From positions 1,348,887 through 1,412,886 of the forward strand of contig NZ_JAIETU010000002.1 of NCBI RefSeq assembly GCF_019744875.1: a stretch of 64,000 nucleotides of DNA, written 5' to 3'. Numbering within the stretch: position 1 is the stretch's first letter; each line of letters opens with the position of its first letter. Under the pieces are notes generated by a model, which did no database searches, was not told the DNA's origin, and saw only the letters and a list, made by a program, of their open reading frames with translations. Origin of the DNA: Hyphomicrobium sp. (GTDB lineage Bacteria; Pseudomonadota; Alphaproteobacteria; Rhizobiales; Hyphomicrobiaceae). A program made the translations under genes and the position numbers. Positions 35,181 to 43,148 of this stretch are shown here, piece by piece.

Positions 35181-35540
35181 TCATGTTTCCGGCAATACCT
35201 TTTCACGACTCCGTCGGAGTTTATTGCATGCTGACGGACAAGCACTTCCACAACCTCTCTCGGGCGCATAACGCCATCGCCAATGTCCTCCACGGCCGAT
35301 GGCACCGCTCCCATCGCAACGTCCGTGTCCTTCACACACGATGTACCCGCCCGGAATGCAGCAGCCCACCAACTCAGGCTCATCCTCTGCCATTGCCACA
35401 GGGTTCTCGAACTGGAGGATGTCCCCCCCCTCACCGTCAAATTCCTTTGGCATCTCACGCGGACGGGAAAGCAAACATCCAACACCATTCTCTTCTTCCC
35501 CATCATTCCCCTCATCCATGCCATCAAGCATTCGCCGCAC
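35181..35540 (-). CDS. acidic hypothetical protein (weak call)
   Basis: A 119-residue frame containing the protein-like segment GGDILQFENPVAMAEDEPEL followed by a Cys/Gly turn. The opposite strand also holds open frames, so the strand assignment is uncertain. Its C-terminus is Arg-rich and less convincing. No family recognised. Confidence 0.35.
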   Translation of the reverse strand: MRRMLDGMDEGNDGEEENGVGCLLSRPREMPKEFDGEGGDILQFENPVAMAEDEPELVGCCIPGGYIVCEGHGRCDGSGAIGRGGHWRWRYAPERGCGSACPSACNKLRRSREKVLPET

Positions 35541-35639
35541 ATGGTTTAGGGGCGAGGAAGCCTGATCTCCATTTTAAGAAGACACCAACAATACCTCGCC
35601 AAGGAACGCGCCAAGCAGTGGTACGCCCTTAGCGACGCG

Positions 35640-35963
35640 ATGCCGGAACGGACGCTGCTCTGGAGCGACGGTTTGTCCACATTCGAGGAATGCACCGACC
35701 CCCGCCATCTCCTCTATGACACGCTTATCCTCGGGCACTGCGCCGGAACCCTGTTCAATAGGTCTGAACTCGCGCACTACCGCCTTACCCCAGACCGCCC
35801 GGACGCAATCCGCTACCTGCACTACTGGCTGAAGATCAAAAACGAGCGGCGAGGGACTGGTGACCCAGGGCAACGAGACCGGTGCATACCAAGAGCACAA
35901 ACCGCAAGATGCACTGAAACAGAAATATCGTTGAGCGTTCCAATCAATCCCTCCTCCGATTAA
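35640..35963 (+). CDS. hypothetical protein
   Basis: A 107-residue product from ATG 35640. Coding character extends about 25 codons further upstream (ending AKERAKQWYALSDA), where only non-ATG starts exist after a GAGGA at about 35549, so the true start may be an unusual codon. The segment HLLYDTLILGHCAGTLFNRS is protein-like; the last 35 residues less so. It runs 4 bases into the convergent dnaB gene. Confidence 0.45.
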   Translation: MPERTLLWSDGLSTFEECTDPRHLLYDTLILGHCAGTLFNRSELAHYRLTPDRPDAIRYLHYWLKIKNERRGTGDPGQRDRCIPRAQTARCTETEISLSVPINPSSD

Positions 35964-37459
35964 AATGTTAGTCCGGCCCCGCGACCGGAATAGTCTTCAA
36001 AAGTGGTCGTCTCGCCACGGAAGCGCAGCTTCACCGTGTCAGTCGGGCCCTTGCGGTTCTTCGCGACAATCAATTCGGTAATCCCCCGCACCGCTTCAAG
36101 TTGCTGTTGCGTCTCGGTGATACGTTTCCGTTCCGCATCGCCCGCGGCGCTTGCTCCGTCATCGGCACCCAACGCCCGCGAAAGGTAATACTCGGCTCTA
36201 TAGAGCATCAGCACAACGTCAGCATCTTGTTCGATCGTCCCGCTGTCCCTGAGGTCTGAGAGCAAAGGCCGTTTGTTGTCACGGCTGTCCACCTGCCGCG
36301 ATAGCTGGCTCGCCGCGATCACCGGCACATTCAGTTCGCGCGCCACGAGCTTCAGCCCTTGGCTAATCTGGCTGATTTCCTGCACACGGTTGAAATCCCC
36401 CTTCAAGGGGCAGGTTAGGAGTTGCAGGTAGTCGACAACAATAAGCCCGATCCCGTGCTGGCGCTTCATCTGGCGCGCACGCCCCCGGAGCGCGGCAATC
36501 GAAAGCCCCGGTGTGTCGTCGATGACCAGCGGCAGTGTGTGAAGGTCGTTCGCCGCCTTCATCACCCGCATCATTTCAGAATCGCTGATTTGTCCGCTAC
36601 CGAGTTGCTGTGCGTTGATCTTGGATGCGTTGGACAGGATGCGCTGCGTCAGCTGCTCGCTGCTCATCTCGAGGCTGAAGACGCCGACCGGGCCACAGTT
36701 GGGTTGCTTTGTTAGGTGACGCATCGCCACCGCCTGCGCGATGTTCACCAGCAAGCTGGTCTTCCCCATGCTCGGCCGCGCACCGAGGATGATGAGGTCG
36801 CTTTTCTGGAACCCACCCAGCAGCTTGTCCAAATCGAGGAAACCGCTCGTGATGCCGGTGATGCCGGTGCCGCTTTGCTTGGCGGCTGCCGCCTGTTCGA
36901 TAACCGCGATGAGATTTTCGCGCATGCCGCGCGCCGTTGATTTGGAACCACCCGCTTCGGTGAGGCGGAACACTTCGCTGCCCACCGCTTCCAACATCCC
37001 TTCCACGTCTTCGGGTTTTGACGCCGCGCGGGCTTCCTTGTGGAGGTTTTCGGCAAGACCCATCAGTTGGCGTTGCCGGAACGCGGTGATGATCACTTCT
37101 GCTAGACTTTTCGCGTCGGCGGTCAGCGCGGCGTTCTCGAACATCCGCGACAGGTGCGGAAACAGCGCCTTGTCAGCATCGAAGGGTGAACCGCGCAGGC
37201 GTTCGGCAATGGTAATGGGGTTCGCGTCGCCACCACGTTGGTCGATAATGGTCTCGATCGCCTCGAACACCGCCGCGTGCATCGGCACGTAGAAGTGTTC
37301 AGGCTTCAATCTCCCTTCGAGCTCGTCATAGAAGCGGTTGTTGACGAGGATGGCGCCGATCAGGGCTTGTTCGGCCTGCACGCTATGGGGTGCTGTCTCC
37401 GTATGCGAAAGCTGGGCGTCGCTCCCCAGCTTCGTTACGCGGGCGGCTTCCCCTGCCAT
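35960..37459 (-). CDS. replicative DNA helicase, DnaB family
   Basis: A 499-residue helicase: N-terminal DnaB domain (about residues 25-130, SVQAEQALIGAILVNNRFYD), linker, then a RecA-like motor with Walker A GARPSMGKTSLL (residues 226-237), VVDYLQLL (Walker B), QISQGLKLVARELNVPVIA and SRQVDSRDNKRPLLSDLRDS. Chromosomal DnaB is usually separate and close to rplI; this copy sits in a plasmid-type region with a Rep gene, so it probably serves the plasmid or is carried phage-like (inference). Confidence 0.92.
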   Translation of the reverse strand: MAGEAARVTKLGSDAQLSHTETAPHSVQAEQALIGAILVNNRFYDELEGRLKPEHFYVPMHAAVFEAIETIIDQRGGDANPITIAERLRGSPFDADKALFPHLSRMFENAALTADAKSLAEVIITAFRQRQLMGLAENLHKEARAASKPEDVEGMLEAVGSEVFRLTEAGGSKSTARGMRENLIAVIEQAAAAKQSGTGITGITSGFLDLDKLLGGFQKSDLIILGARPSMGKTSLLVNIAQAVAMRHLTKQPNCGPVGVFSLEMSSEQLTQRILSNASKINAQQLGSGQISDSEMMRVMKAANDLHTLPLVIDDTPGLSIAALRGRARQMKRQHGIGLIVVDYLQLLTCPLKGDFNRVQEISQISQGLKLVARELNVPVIAASQLSRQVDSRDNKRPLLSDLRDSGTIEQDADVVLMLYRAEYYLSRALGADDGASAAGDAERKRITETQQQLEAVRGITELIVAKNRKGPTDTVKLRFRGETTTFEDYSGRGAGLTF

Positions 37460-37948
37460 CTTTCACATCATGGCGTGGGATGTTGCTCCGCGCCACCAAG
37501 ACAAACGTACAACAATCATACCGTCGCCGTTGGTGCAAAAGAGTTAGGCAGGTTCCGTTCGATCACCTGCGTATTGCCATCCAAGCGACCCACACCCACA
37601 CTGACCGACATGAACAAGTCAGCGGCCATCCCTGTGCTCAAAATGCACGCACGCGCGCTCCGCGCCATGGGTCCCACAGCTTATCGCTGACATCACGGGC
37701 GCATATCAAAAGGCCAAGGGTCGATAACCCCCGGCAGGGCCTATTGAGCCACAAGGCTCAGCATTCGCCCGGGTCCGCAAGTTGCACGCCCCATCCAACG
37801 CGATGCTGCCCGGCCACCGCGTCCGCGCCAAGGGCCGCGCGTAACGCGCGCCTTCGGTTACAGCCCGGCACGCCCGCCGACATCGCCGTGCATGTTTCGC
37901 GGGATGGAGCCGCGATAACGCGGCACCGGATAACGAAAGCATCTCGCC
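37460..37948. other. intergenic region rich in hairpins
   Basis: About 490 bases with no convincing gene. It contains the perfect hairpin TGAGCC-ACAA-GGCTCA (37744-37759) and a GC-rich inverted repeat with core GCGCG-TAA-CGCGC near 37835-37852. The left part must hold the dnaB promoter. Could include a transfer or replication site; nothing decisive seen. Confidence 0.45.
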
Positions 37949-38329
37949 ATGCCTGATATTCAACCGGCACCTTACCTGGTCCGGCACATCGACCCCGATG
38001 GCCTCGCCCTAAACGCCATTTACATCACCGAAGACTTGCTGCTGAGCGAGCAATGCAAGATTGACCGCTTCAGCTTCGTAAACCGCATGGGCGGAATGCT
38101 GCGCATGTACGAGCTCATCCAGCGAATGGCCAACGCAGTAAGCCAGTTCGAATGCAGCTACGAACACGCGCCCTGGAACGATCTCATCGACGCCGATTGG
38201 GAAAGCGTCTGTTCTGCGTACACCACCCGCGTCATCACCCACGCCATCGAATACGAGGAATGGCCAGACCTTCACGTCACGCTGCGCGAAATAGCCCTCC
38301 CCGCACAAGCGGAGAGAAACAATGGCTAG
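37949..38329 (+). CDS. hypothetical protein
   Basis: A 126-residue protein starting MPDIQPAPYLVRHIDPDG, with helices RMYELIQRMANAVSQFECSY and an acidic C-terminus. Its end overlaps the DUF3085 gene by 8 bases, so the two are co-translated. No family recognised; soluble, probably cytoplasmic. Confidence 0.62.
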   Translation: MPDIQPAPYLVRHIDPDGLALNAIYITEDLLLSEQCKIDRFSFVNRMGGMLRMYELIQRMANAVSQFECSYEHAPWNDLIDADWESVCSAYTTRVITHAIEYEEWPDLHVTLREIALPAQAERNNG

Positions 38330-38657
38330 GCTTTCCTTCCGCCGTGCGGACCTTCTGCGTCTCATCAAACGAGCGCGAGAAGCCCCCGCCGCCCACCTTA
38401 TGCTTGTGGGAGACCACGGGGTCTACTTCATGAACCCAAGTGAAAAGCCACCGCGCACCTGCGTCTACGCGAATGGCTGCAACCCCAACACAGACGAGAA
38501 CTGGTGGATGGAAAAGAGCGCCACCTTTGGAGGAGACGACGGCGCCGAACAGTTCCCTCTCAACGAAGTCCAGGAATGGATAGACGCGAACACCGGCTCA
38601 CAGATCTCCATCGAGATTACCGCTGAACAAATCGCCTTTCTTGCCCCGGTAACTTGA
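38322..38657 (+). CDS. DUF3085 family protein
   Basis: A 111-residue protein with the DUF3085 pattern: LRLIKRAREAPAAHLMLVGD, HGVYFMNPSE, VYANGCNP, DENWWMEKSATFGGDDGAEQ. The family is common on alphaproteobacterial plasmids and integrative elements; function unknown. Overlaps the preceding gene. Confidence 0.75.
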   Translation: MARLSFRRADLLRLIKRAREAPAAHLMLVGDHGVYFMNPSEKPPRTCVYANGCNPNTDENWWMEKSATFGGDDGAEQFPLNEVQEWIDANTGSQISIEITAEQIAFLAPVT

Positions 38658-38741
38658 AGGACATAAGCATCCTGCCCAAAATACTCCCACGCCTGTCGAT
38701 TCGCACACGTACTTTCGCTGGCCGAACCAAGGGATATCGCC

Positions 38742-39836
38742 ATGGCCGTGATCACTTCTCTCATCCGCTGGGCCTTCGCCATCCTATTCGGCATGGTTGC
38801 CGTTCAAGTGATGGCCACCGAAAGTTTTATCGGCGGTGCCTGGATCCTGGCCGGTTCCATTCTTCTCTCTCCACCAGGGGGCGCCGCCCTCGCGCGTGCC
38901 GTCTCCTTCTTCAAGAGCAACACCGCACAGGTTCTTGCCGCCGTGGCGGTCATTTTCGTAGCTTTCGCCACCACGGTAGCACCACGCGCCCCTTCAACGC
39001 CCGCTGCGAATCCAATCCCCGTCGCCTCCCGCTTCTCTTGTGAACACGGCGTGCCTGCCGATGGCGCGGTGGTCGAAGTGATCGGTGCGGATTCCCACCC
39101 ACTCCGCAAGAAACCCAACGGAGAGACGATCGTAAACGAGAAGGCGACCGCAATCATCGGCAGCACCGTCTACCAATCCATCGACAATTCTACCAAGGTT
39201 CAGGTCCAATGCCGCGATGGGGATTGGATTCGCGTTCAGATCACGGACCCCGACTGGCTCAAGCATCAGGTCGGATGGGTTCAGGCTGGAGTGCTCGCCT
39301 TCAAGTTGCCCGGCGGACAGACGCGCGAGTTCGCCGCCAATGATTTCCATTGGGATGGCGACACCAGCAAAGCCAAGGCCCAGATCATCAAGGCGGTAAA
39401 TCGCATCCGCCGGGAGGACGCCCGATGCCGGGATAGCATCTCCCCTGCATCCGTGGCGAAATCCGCCCATCAGTCCAAGGTTAAGGGCAGACCTGTGTTC
39501 TACGTCACCTGCGGCGACGGCATCAAAGTCGTGACCGTCTATTTCGATGCAGCGCGCGCCAACGACCAAAAACCGTTCACGGCACCTTCGCATCTTAACC
39601 GGCCGCAAGCGATTCAGCTTTGTGAAGCCTACGCCAAATCCCAGGCCACCCACCCATCCACTGTCAGTTTTTCACGCTTCCTCGACATTGCAGTCAACGA
39701 ACACGCGAACGGCCGCACAACCGTCCTGTCGTCGTTTACCGCGAAGAACAGTTTCAACCTGGAGCTCAAGTTTAGTATCCGCTGCTTGCTGGATGAGAAT
39801 GGATTTATCGAAGGCGTTGTCAACGAAGCGCAGTGA
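38742..39836 (+). CDS. membrane-anchored protein with SH3-like domain
   Basis: A 364-residue protein. Two or three N-terminal hydrophobic helices (residues 5-24, 28-45 and 62-80) anchor it. A following domain (about 98-185, with SHPLRKKPNGE, CRDGDWIRVQITDPDWLKH, VGWVQAG) has the pattern of bacterial SH3 folds that bind cell-wall or surface partners. The C-terminal part has Cys pairs (ARCRDS, YVTCGDG, QLCEAY, IRCLLDE). It opens the cluster of envelope and exported proteins at 38.7-51 kb. Confidence 0.65.
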   Translation: MAVITSLIRWAFAILFGMVAVQVMATESFIGGAWILAGSILLSPPGGAALARAVSFFKSNTAQVLAAVAVIFVAFATTVAPRAPSTPAANPIPVASRFSCEHGVPADGAVVEVIGADSHPLRKKPNGETIVNEKATAIIGSTVYQSIDNSTKVQVQCRDGDWIRVQITDPDWLKHQVGWVQAGVLAFKLPGGQTREFAANDFHWDGDTSKAKAQIIKAVNRIRREDARCRDSISPASVAKSAHQSKVKGRPVFYVTCGDGIKVVTVYFDAARANDQKPFTAPSHLNRPQAIQLCEAYAKSQATHPSTVSFSRFLDIAVNEHANGRTTVLSSFTAKNSFNLELKFSIRCLLDENGFIEGVVNEAQ

Positions 39837-39905
39837 TCATCAAAGCTCCCCGTTACACCTGCTGGGTTCTTGCCGAATCCCTCGATCGCCACTACCAACG
39901 GCGGC

Positions 39906-40115
39906 ATGGCATCCGAACGTCTTCCCATAGCGGGTTATCCGCATTTGGCCCTGGCCGGCCAGGACGATGACACCCTTCACCAGAAAACCCTCGCGGGGCT
40001 ACGCGCAGAAGGGTTTAAGATCGAGCGGGGCCTTCTCGTTCCGCCACACGGTGCGGGCAGCCAGACCATCATCATGGCGGTCACTGGCGCATTCACCAAC
40101 GCAAAGCGCAGATAG
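39906..40115 (+). CDS. small hypothetical protein
   Basis: A 69-residue soluble protein (MASERLPIAGYPHLALAGQD ... RAEGFKIERGLLVPPHGAGS). Start ATG 39906 was selected because the preceding 12 codons have low coding character. No family. Confidence 0.45.
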   Translation: MASERLPIAGYPHLALAGQDDDTLHQKTLAGLRAEGFKIERGLLVPPHGAGSQTIIMAVTGAFTNAKRR

Positions 40116-40146
40116 ATCATCTAGCACTCACGCTAAGCATAAACCC

Positions 40147-40587
40147 TCACTTCAGCATGACAGTCCAGTTTCCGCCGCGGTCTTCCAACCGGTACACGTA
40201 CCGATTGCTGTTGCATGTTACGCGGTAGCTCCCGTCCCAGGATGACTGCAGGCAGAAGTTCACGGGCGCACACGAATACCCATAGGCCCGTATCATCCCC
40301 TGAGCCGCGTCACGCTGCGTGGCGCTGCAGTTCCCCTCGTTGGTGCGGGTCACAAGTTCACCGCCCGTATTCTTCTGCAGTTGTGAACCAAGGACCGCCA
40401 AGAACACAAATCCGGAGATGAAGGGATGTCGTTTGATCCAGCTGTCAAATACACCATCCTCGCGCACCGGCGTTTCAGCAGCGTCACCAATCGCAGCTCC
40501 TTCCGCCGCCGTCCGCGCTTCTGGAACCCTACTCCCCGTTCGCACCGTCGATGCGCCTTGCGCGCGCCGCTTCCCGAACTCCGCCAT
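40147..40587 (-). CDS. hypothetical membrane protein with exported Cys-rich domain
   Basis: A 146-residue protein with a basic cytoplasmic N-terminus (MAEFGKRRAQG), one membrane helix (about residues 55-70, FISGFVFLAVLGSQL) and a periplasmic domain with four cysteines (GNCSATQR, YSCAPVNFC, VTCNSNRY) ending in an aromatic, basic segment. Start ATG 40587 chosen; an extension to 40698 lacks support. Faces the exported-protein genes; function unknown. Confidence 0.55.
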   Translation of the reverse strand: MAEFGKRRAQGASTVRTGSRVPEARTAAEGAAIGDAAETPVREDGVFDSWIKRHPFISGFVFLAVLGSQLQKNTGGELVTRTNEGNCSATQRDAAQGMIRAYGYSCAPVNFCLQSSWDGSYRVTCNSNRYVYRLEDRGGNWTVMLK

Positions 40588-40872
40588 TGCAATCACCCCG
40601 TACCAAGACATTCCGTCGGCACGGGGTAAGAACCACCGGTAAATAACCCCCACAATTATCTTGGTTATTAATTCCTTACCACTTCGGTTGAAACTCACCT
40701 TCCAGCGGCATCCAATACATCCGCGAGCCGTTCAAGTTCCACGTCCTCCGGCGAGCCTTCAAAACATCCCCGCGCTCGGTCGGCACATCCTGCTCTTCCA
40801 CGTATGCCGCCCTTCGATGTCAGGTTGCCTTACCCCGCTCCGCATAATGACACGGAACAAGGGAGAGCAATC

Positions 40873-41175
40873 ATGCACTCACGTCAGGTAATTTTCTCGG
40901 TGGCCCTGCTCGTCGCAGGCCCGGCGCTTTGCGGACATGCATTCGCCTTGGAAGCCACCACCGCCCCCGGAGGCCAAGCCAGCGACCGATCCATGATGCG
41001 GCATCTCACCCAAACACGAGCCGACCAGATCGCCGAAGTCGCAAGCTTGCAATCTAAAGCCAACGCCATCCTCGCCTGCACCGCCAAAGGCCGCTTCTAC
41101 GCACCCGGTGAAGTCGGCGCAGATGCCAACGGTTGCATCCCCATCACCGTTACCGTTACCGTTACCGTCGAGTAA
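40873..41175 (+). CDS. small exported protein with helical stalk
   Basis: A 100-residue precursor. Signal peptide MHSRQVIFSVALLVAGPALC (cleavage near HAFA-L), then a helix (ADQIAEVASLQSKANAILAC), then FYAPGEVGADANGC and the tail ITVTVTVTVE. The motif K-A-(2)-I-L-A-C ... FY-x-P ... ADANGC recurs in the next gene, so they are distant paralogues. GGGAG lies about 7 bases before the ATG. Possibly a surface fibre subunit (inference). Confidence 0.6.
   Translation: MHSRQVIFSVALLVAGPALCGHAFALEATTAPGGQASDRSMMRHLTQTRADQIAEVASLQSKANAILACTAKGRFYAPGEVGADANGCIPITVTVTVTVE
41146..41169 (+). repeat. ACCGTT hexanucleotide repeat in coding sequence
   Basis: Three perfect ACCGTT units plus ACCGTC, encoding four Thr-Val pairs at the C-terminus of the exported protein. 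Slippage by whole units would keep the frame. Confidence 0.6.
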
Positions 41176-41178
41176 TCA

Positions 41179-41907
41179 ATGAAAGACACGTCCATGAAAT
41201 ACGCCTTATTTGCAACCGTCCTTCTGGCCACCACGTTTGCGCAACACGCAACCTCTTTGGAAACCAGCGCCAATGCCCGCGACGTCAAAACCGTCTCGAG
41301 CGAAATCCGCATCAACGCCGAGAGCGCAGCGCTCACCGCAGCAATAACAAAAGTGAACAAAGACATCCTCGCCGTCCTCAAGTGCAATAAGATGAACAAG
41401 TTTTACAAACCCCTCGATACCACCGCCGACGCCAACGGCTGTGTGGGGGCTGCCATCACTACGACCACCACAAATCACAAGGTCAACTTGCCCAACGTTG
41501 CCTTCAACAGCTACCCCGACTACTCCAAGAACAAGAAGGGTTTCATCGGTTCCTCCACCCGCGCAATCGACCTGTCAGACGCCGTGGAAGCAGGTGCGAA
41601 ATCAATTTCCGTCATCGGCACTCTTGCAGGTTTCACCGGCAGCTGTTCCGGGGTCACCGGCACCAAAACCTTGAACATCGCCAACGTAAACACCAACGTT
41701 GCCACCACCGAGGCCACATGCCACTACGACAATTCCCCGAACCGCAGCAGCTTCTTCGCGTGGTCCTATAGTGCTGCGTCCAAGCAGCTGACCGTGAGAG
41801 CCAAAATGGCCCAAACCAACAACCTGATGACCAGCGCAAAGATCACGGGGATCACCGCCACCTACCAGCTGACCAAAACCGTGCTGAAGATTGGCGACGG
41901 AAAATAA
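41179..41907 (+). CDS. exported protein, paralogous N-terminal motif with upstream gene
   Basis: A 242-residue precursor (alternative ATG at 41194). Signal peptide MKYALFATVLLATTFAQHAT. A helical segment (SALTAAITKVNKDILAVLKC, in part) is followed by FYKPLDTTADANGCVG, matching the preceding gene. Then comes a Thr/Ser/Asn-rich beta domain (residues 100-240) with cysteines in GSCSGVTG and ATCHYDN. Composition fits a secreted or surface beta structure. Starts 3 bases after the upstream stop: one operon. Confidence 0.62.
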   Translation: MKDTSMKYALFATVLLATTFAQHATSLETSANARDVKTVSSEIRINAESAALTAAITKVNKDILAVLKCNKMNKFYKPLDTTADANGCVGAAITTTTTNHKVNLPNVAFNSYPDYSKNKKGFIGSSTRAIDLSDAVEAGAKSISVIGTLAGFTGSCSGVTGTKTLNIANVNTNVATTEATCHYDNSPNRSSFFAWSYSAASKQLTVRAKMAQTNNLMTSAKITGITATYQLTKTVLKIGDGK

Positions 41908-42182
41908 AGTACCAACATGATACCAGGGCCAGCTTGCACCGCCCTTTCCGGGCGGATGCCAGAGCCCACATAACCTTCACCGGAGGCTCGCACCAAACCG
42001 CTCCTTGCCACCGGTGATTTATCCGGCAGGCCAAAAATGAAGGCAAAGCGTCGTCCAAGCCTGCCCCCCGCAATTATCACCGCGTGCAGGCACATGCCTT
42101 CCAATAGCTCGCATTCAAACCGAAGCATGCAGCCGAGCTTGCTCTTGACACCCCCAACGGTCAAACCCCTGCCGGTAGACCG

Positions 42183-43148
42183 CTAGTTCACGGCGCCCTT
42201 AACTTGCGTGGCGTTGTTCCCGCCGGTGAATGTTGCGGTGAAGCCGTTCCGGTCGATGGCTTTGCCTGCCGCTCCGCCGGCGTTTGATGAGGCCGCTCCG
42301 GCCGCTCCCCATGCTCCGCCAGCGCCACCATCGGGCGAGCCCGAGGTGCTGCAACCGCCAGCGCCGGTGCCAGCCCCTCCGATCCCCGCGCTGGCCACGG
42401 ATCCCGTACCGCCAGCAGTTCCGGCGGCGGTGTTGCCCGTCCCTCCGGCGCCACCAGGAGTGTTGGTTGAGCCTTGCCCGCCTCCACCGCCGCCGCCTCC
42501 GCGGCGATTGCCCAGGCCGCCGGATCCGCACCCTCTTCCGGCCCCGCCCCCACCGCCGGCGCCAAAAATGTTGCCGCCGGTGTTGTTGATGGTGATGTTG
42601 GCGCCGAGGGATATGGCATCCCCTCCGGCTGATCCTGCCGTTCCTGGACCGGTATCACCGTTTCCACCTACGCCGCCGGCGCCACCCTTGCCATAAATCT
42701 CGCCATTGTTGACCAGCGTGACGGTTGAGCCTGCGGGCCATGTTCCAGTGACGAGCGCAGCGGTGGCCGCGCTTGTGGAGTTAACGACGATGTTGTTGTT
42801 GATGGTAATGGTCCACGTACCGCCGGTGCACGACGGTGAACCGGCCAACGTGAACAGGTTGACGTTGCTAGCGTTGGCAGAAATCGTGGCCGTGCCACCG
42901 CAGCATGCGGCTACAACAACACCCGCAGGCGGATTGCCGTAGAAAGTGCTCCACTCAGTGGAGGTATTTGTCGGGACGAATATATCGCTCCCGCTCGAGT
43001 GATTATTGGCGACGTTCCTGCAAACCGTGTGTTCGGTGATGTTCTGGTTGGTACCGTTGTCGACCTTGTACGAGGTCGCGGAAACCAACAAAAAGGCCAG
43101 CGGAATGACCGCCAGCCTCAACAATACGGCCATCATACGTTTGTTCAC
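42183..43148 (-). CDS. secreted glycine-rich adhesin-like protein
   Basis: A 321-residue precursor: leader MNKRMMAVLLRLAVIPLAFL, a Cys/Thr-rich domain (30-110), TVTLVNNGEIYGKGGAGGVG (about 140-160), then long Gly runs (to about residue 300) and a C-terminal cap DRNGFTATFTGGNN. The pattern of NNG-I-x-G-x-GG followed by poly-Gly segments resembles glycine-rich tail-fibre adhesins of phages (polyglycine II bundles). Overlaps the giant fibre gene by ATGA, so the two are coupled. Unlike phage adhesins, it has a Sec signal. Confidence 0.7.
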   Translation of the reverse strand: MNKRMMAVLLRLAVIPLAFLLVSATSYKVDNGTNQNITEHTVCRNVANNHSSGSDIFVPTNTSTEWSTFYGNPPAGVVVAACCGGTATISANASNVNLFTLAGSPSCTGGTWTITINNNIVVNSTSAATAALVTGTWPAGSTVTLVNNGEIYGKGGAGGVGGNGDTGPGTAGSAGGDAISLGANITINNTGGNIFGAGGGGGAGRGCGSGGLGNRRGGGGGGGGQGSTNTPGGAGGTGNTAAGTAGGTGSVASAGIGGAGTGAGGCSTSGSPDGGAGGAWGAAGAASSNAGGAAGKAIDRNGFTATFTGGNNATQVKGAVN

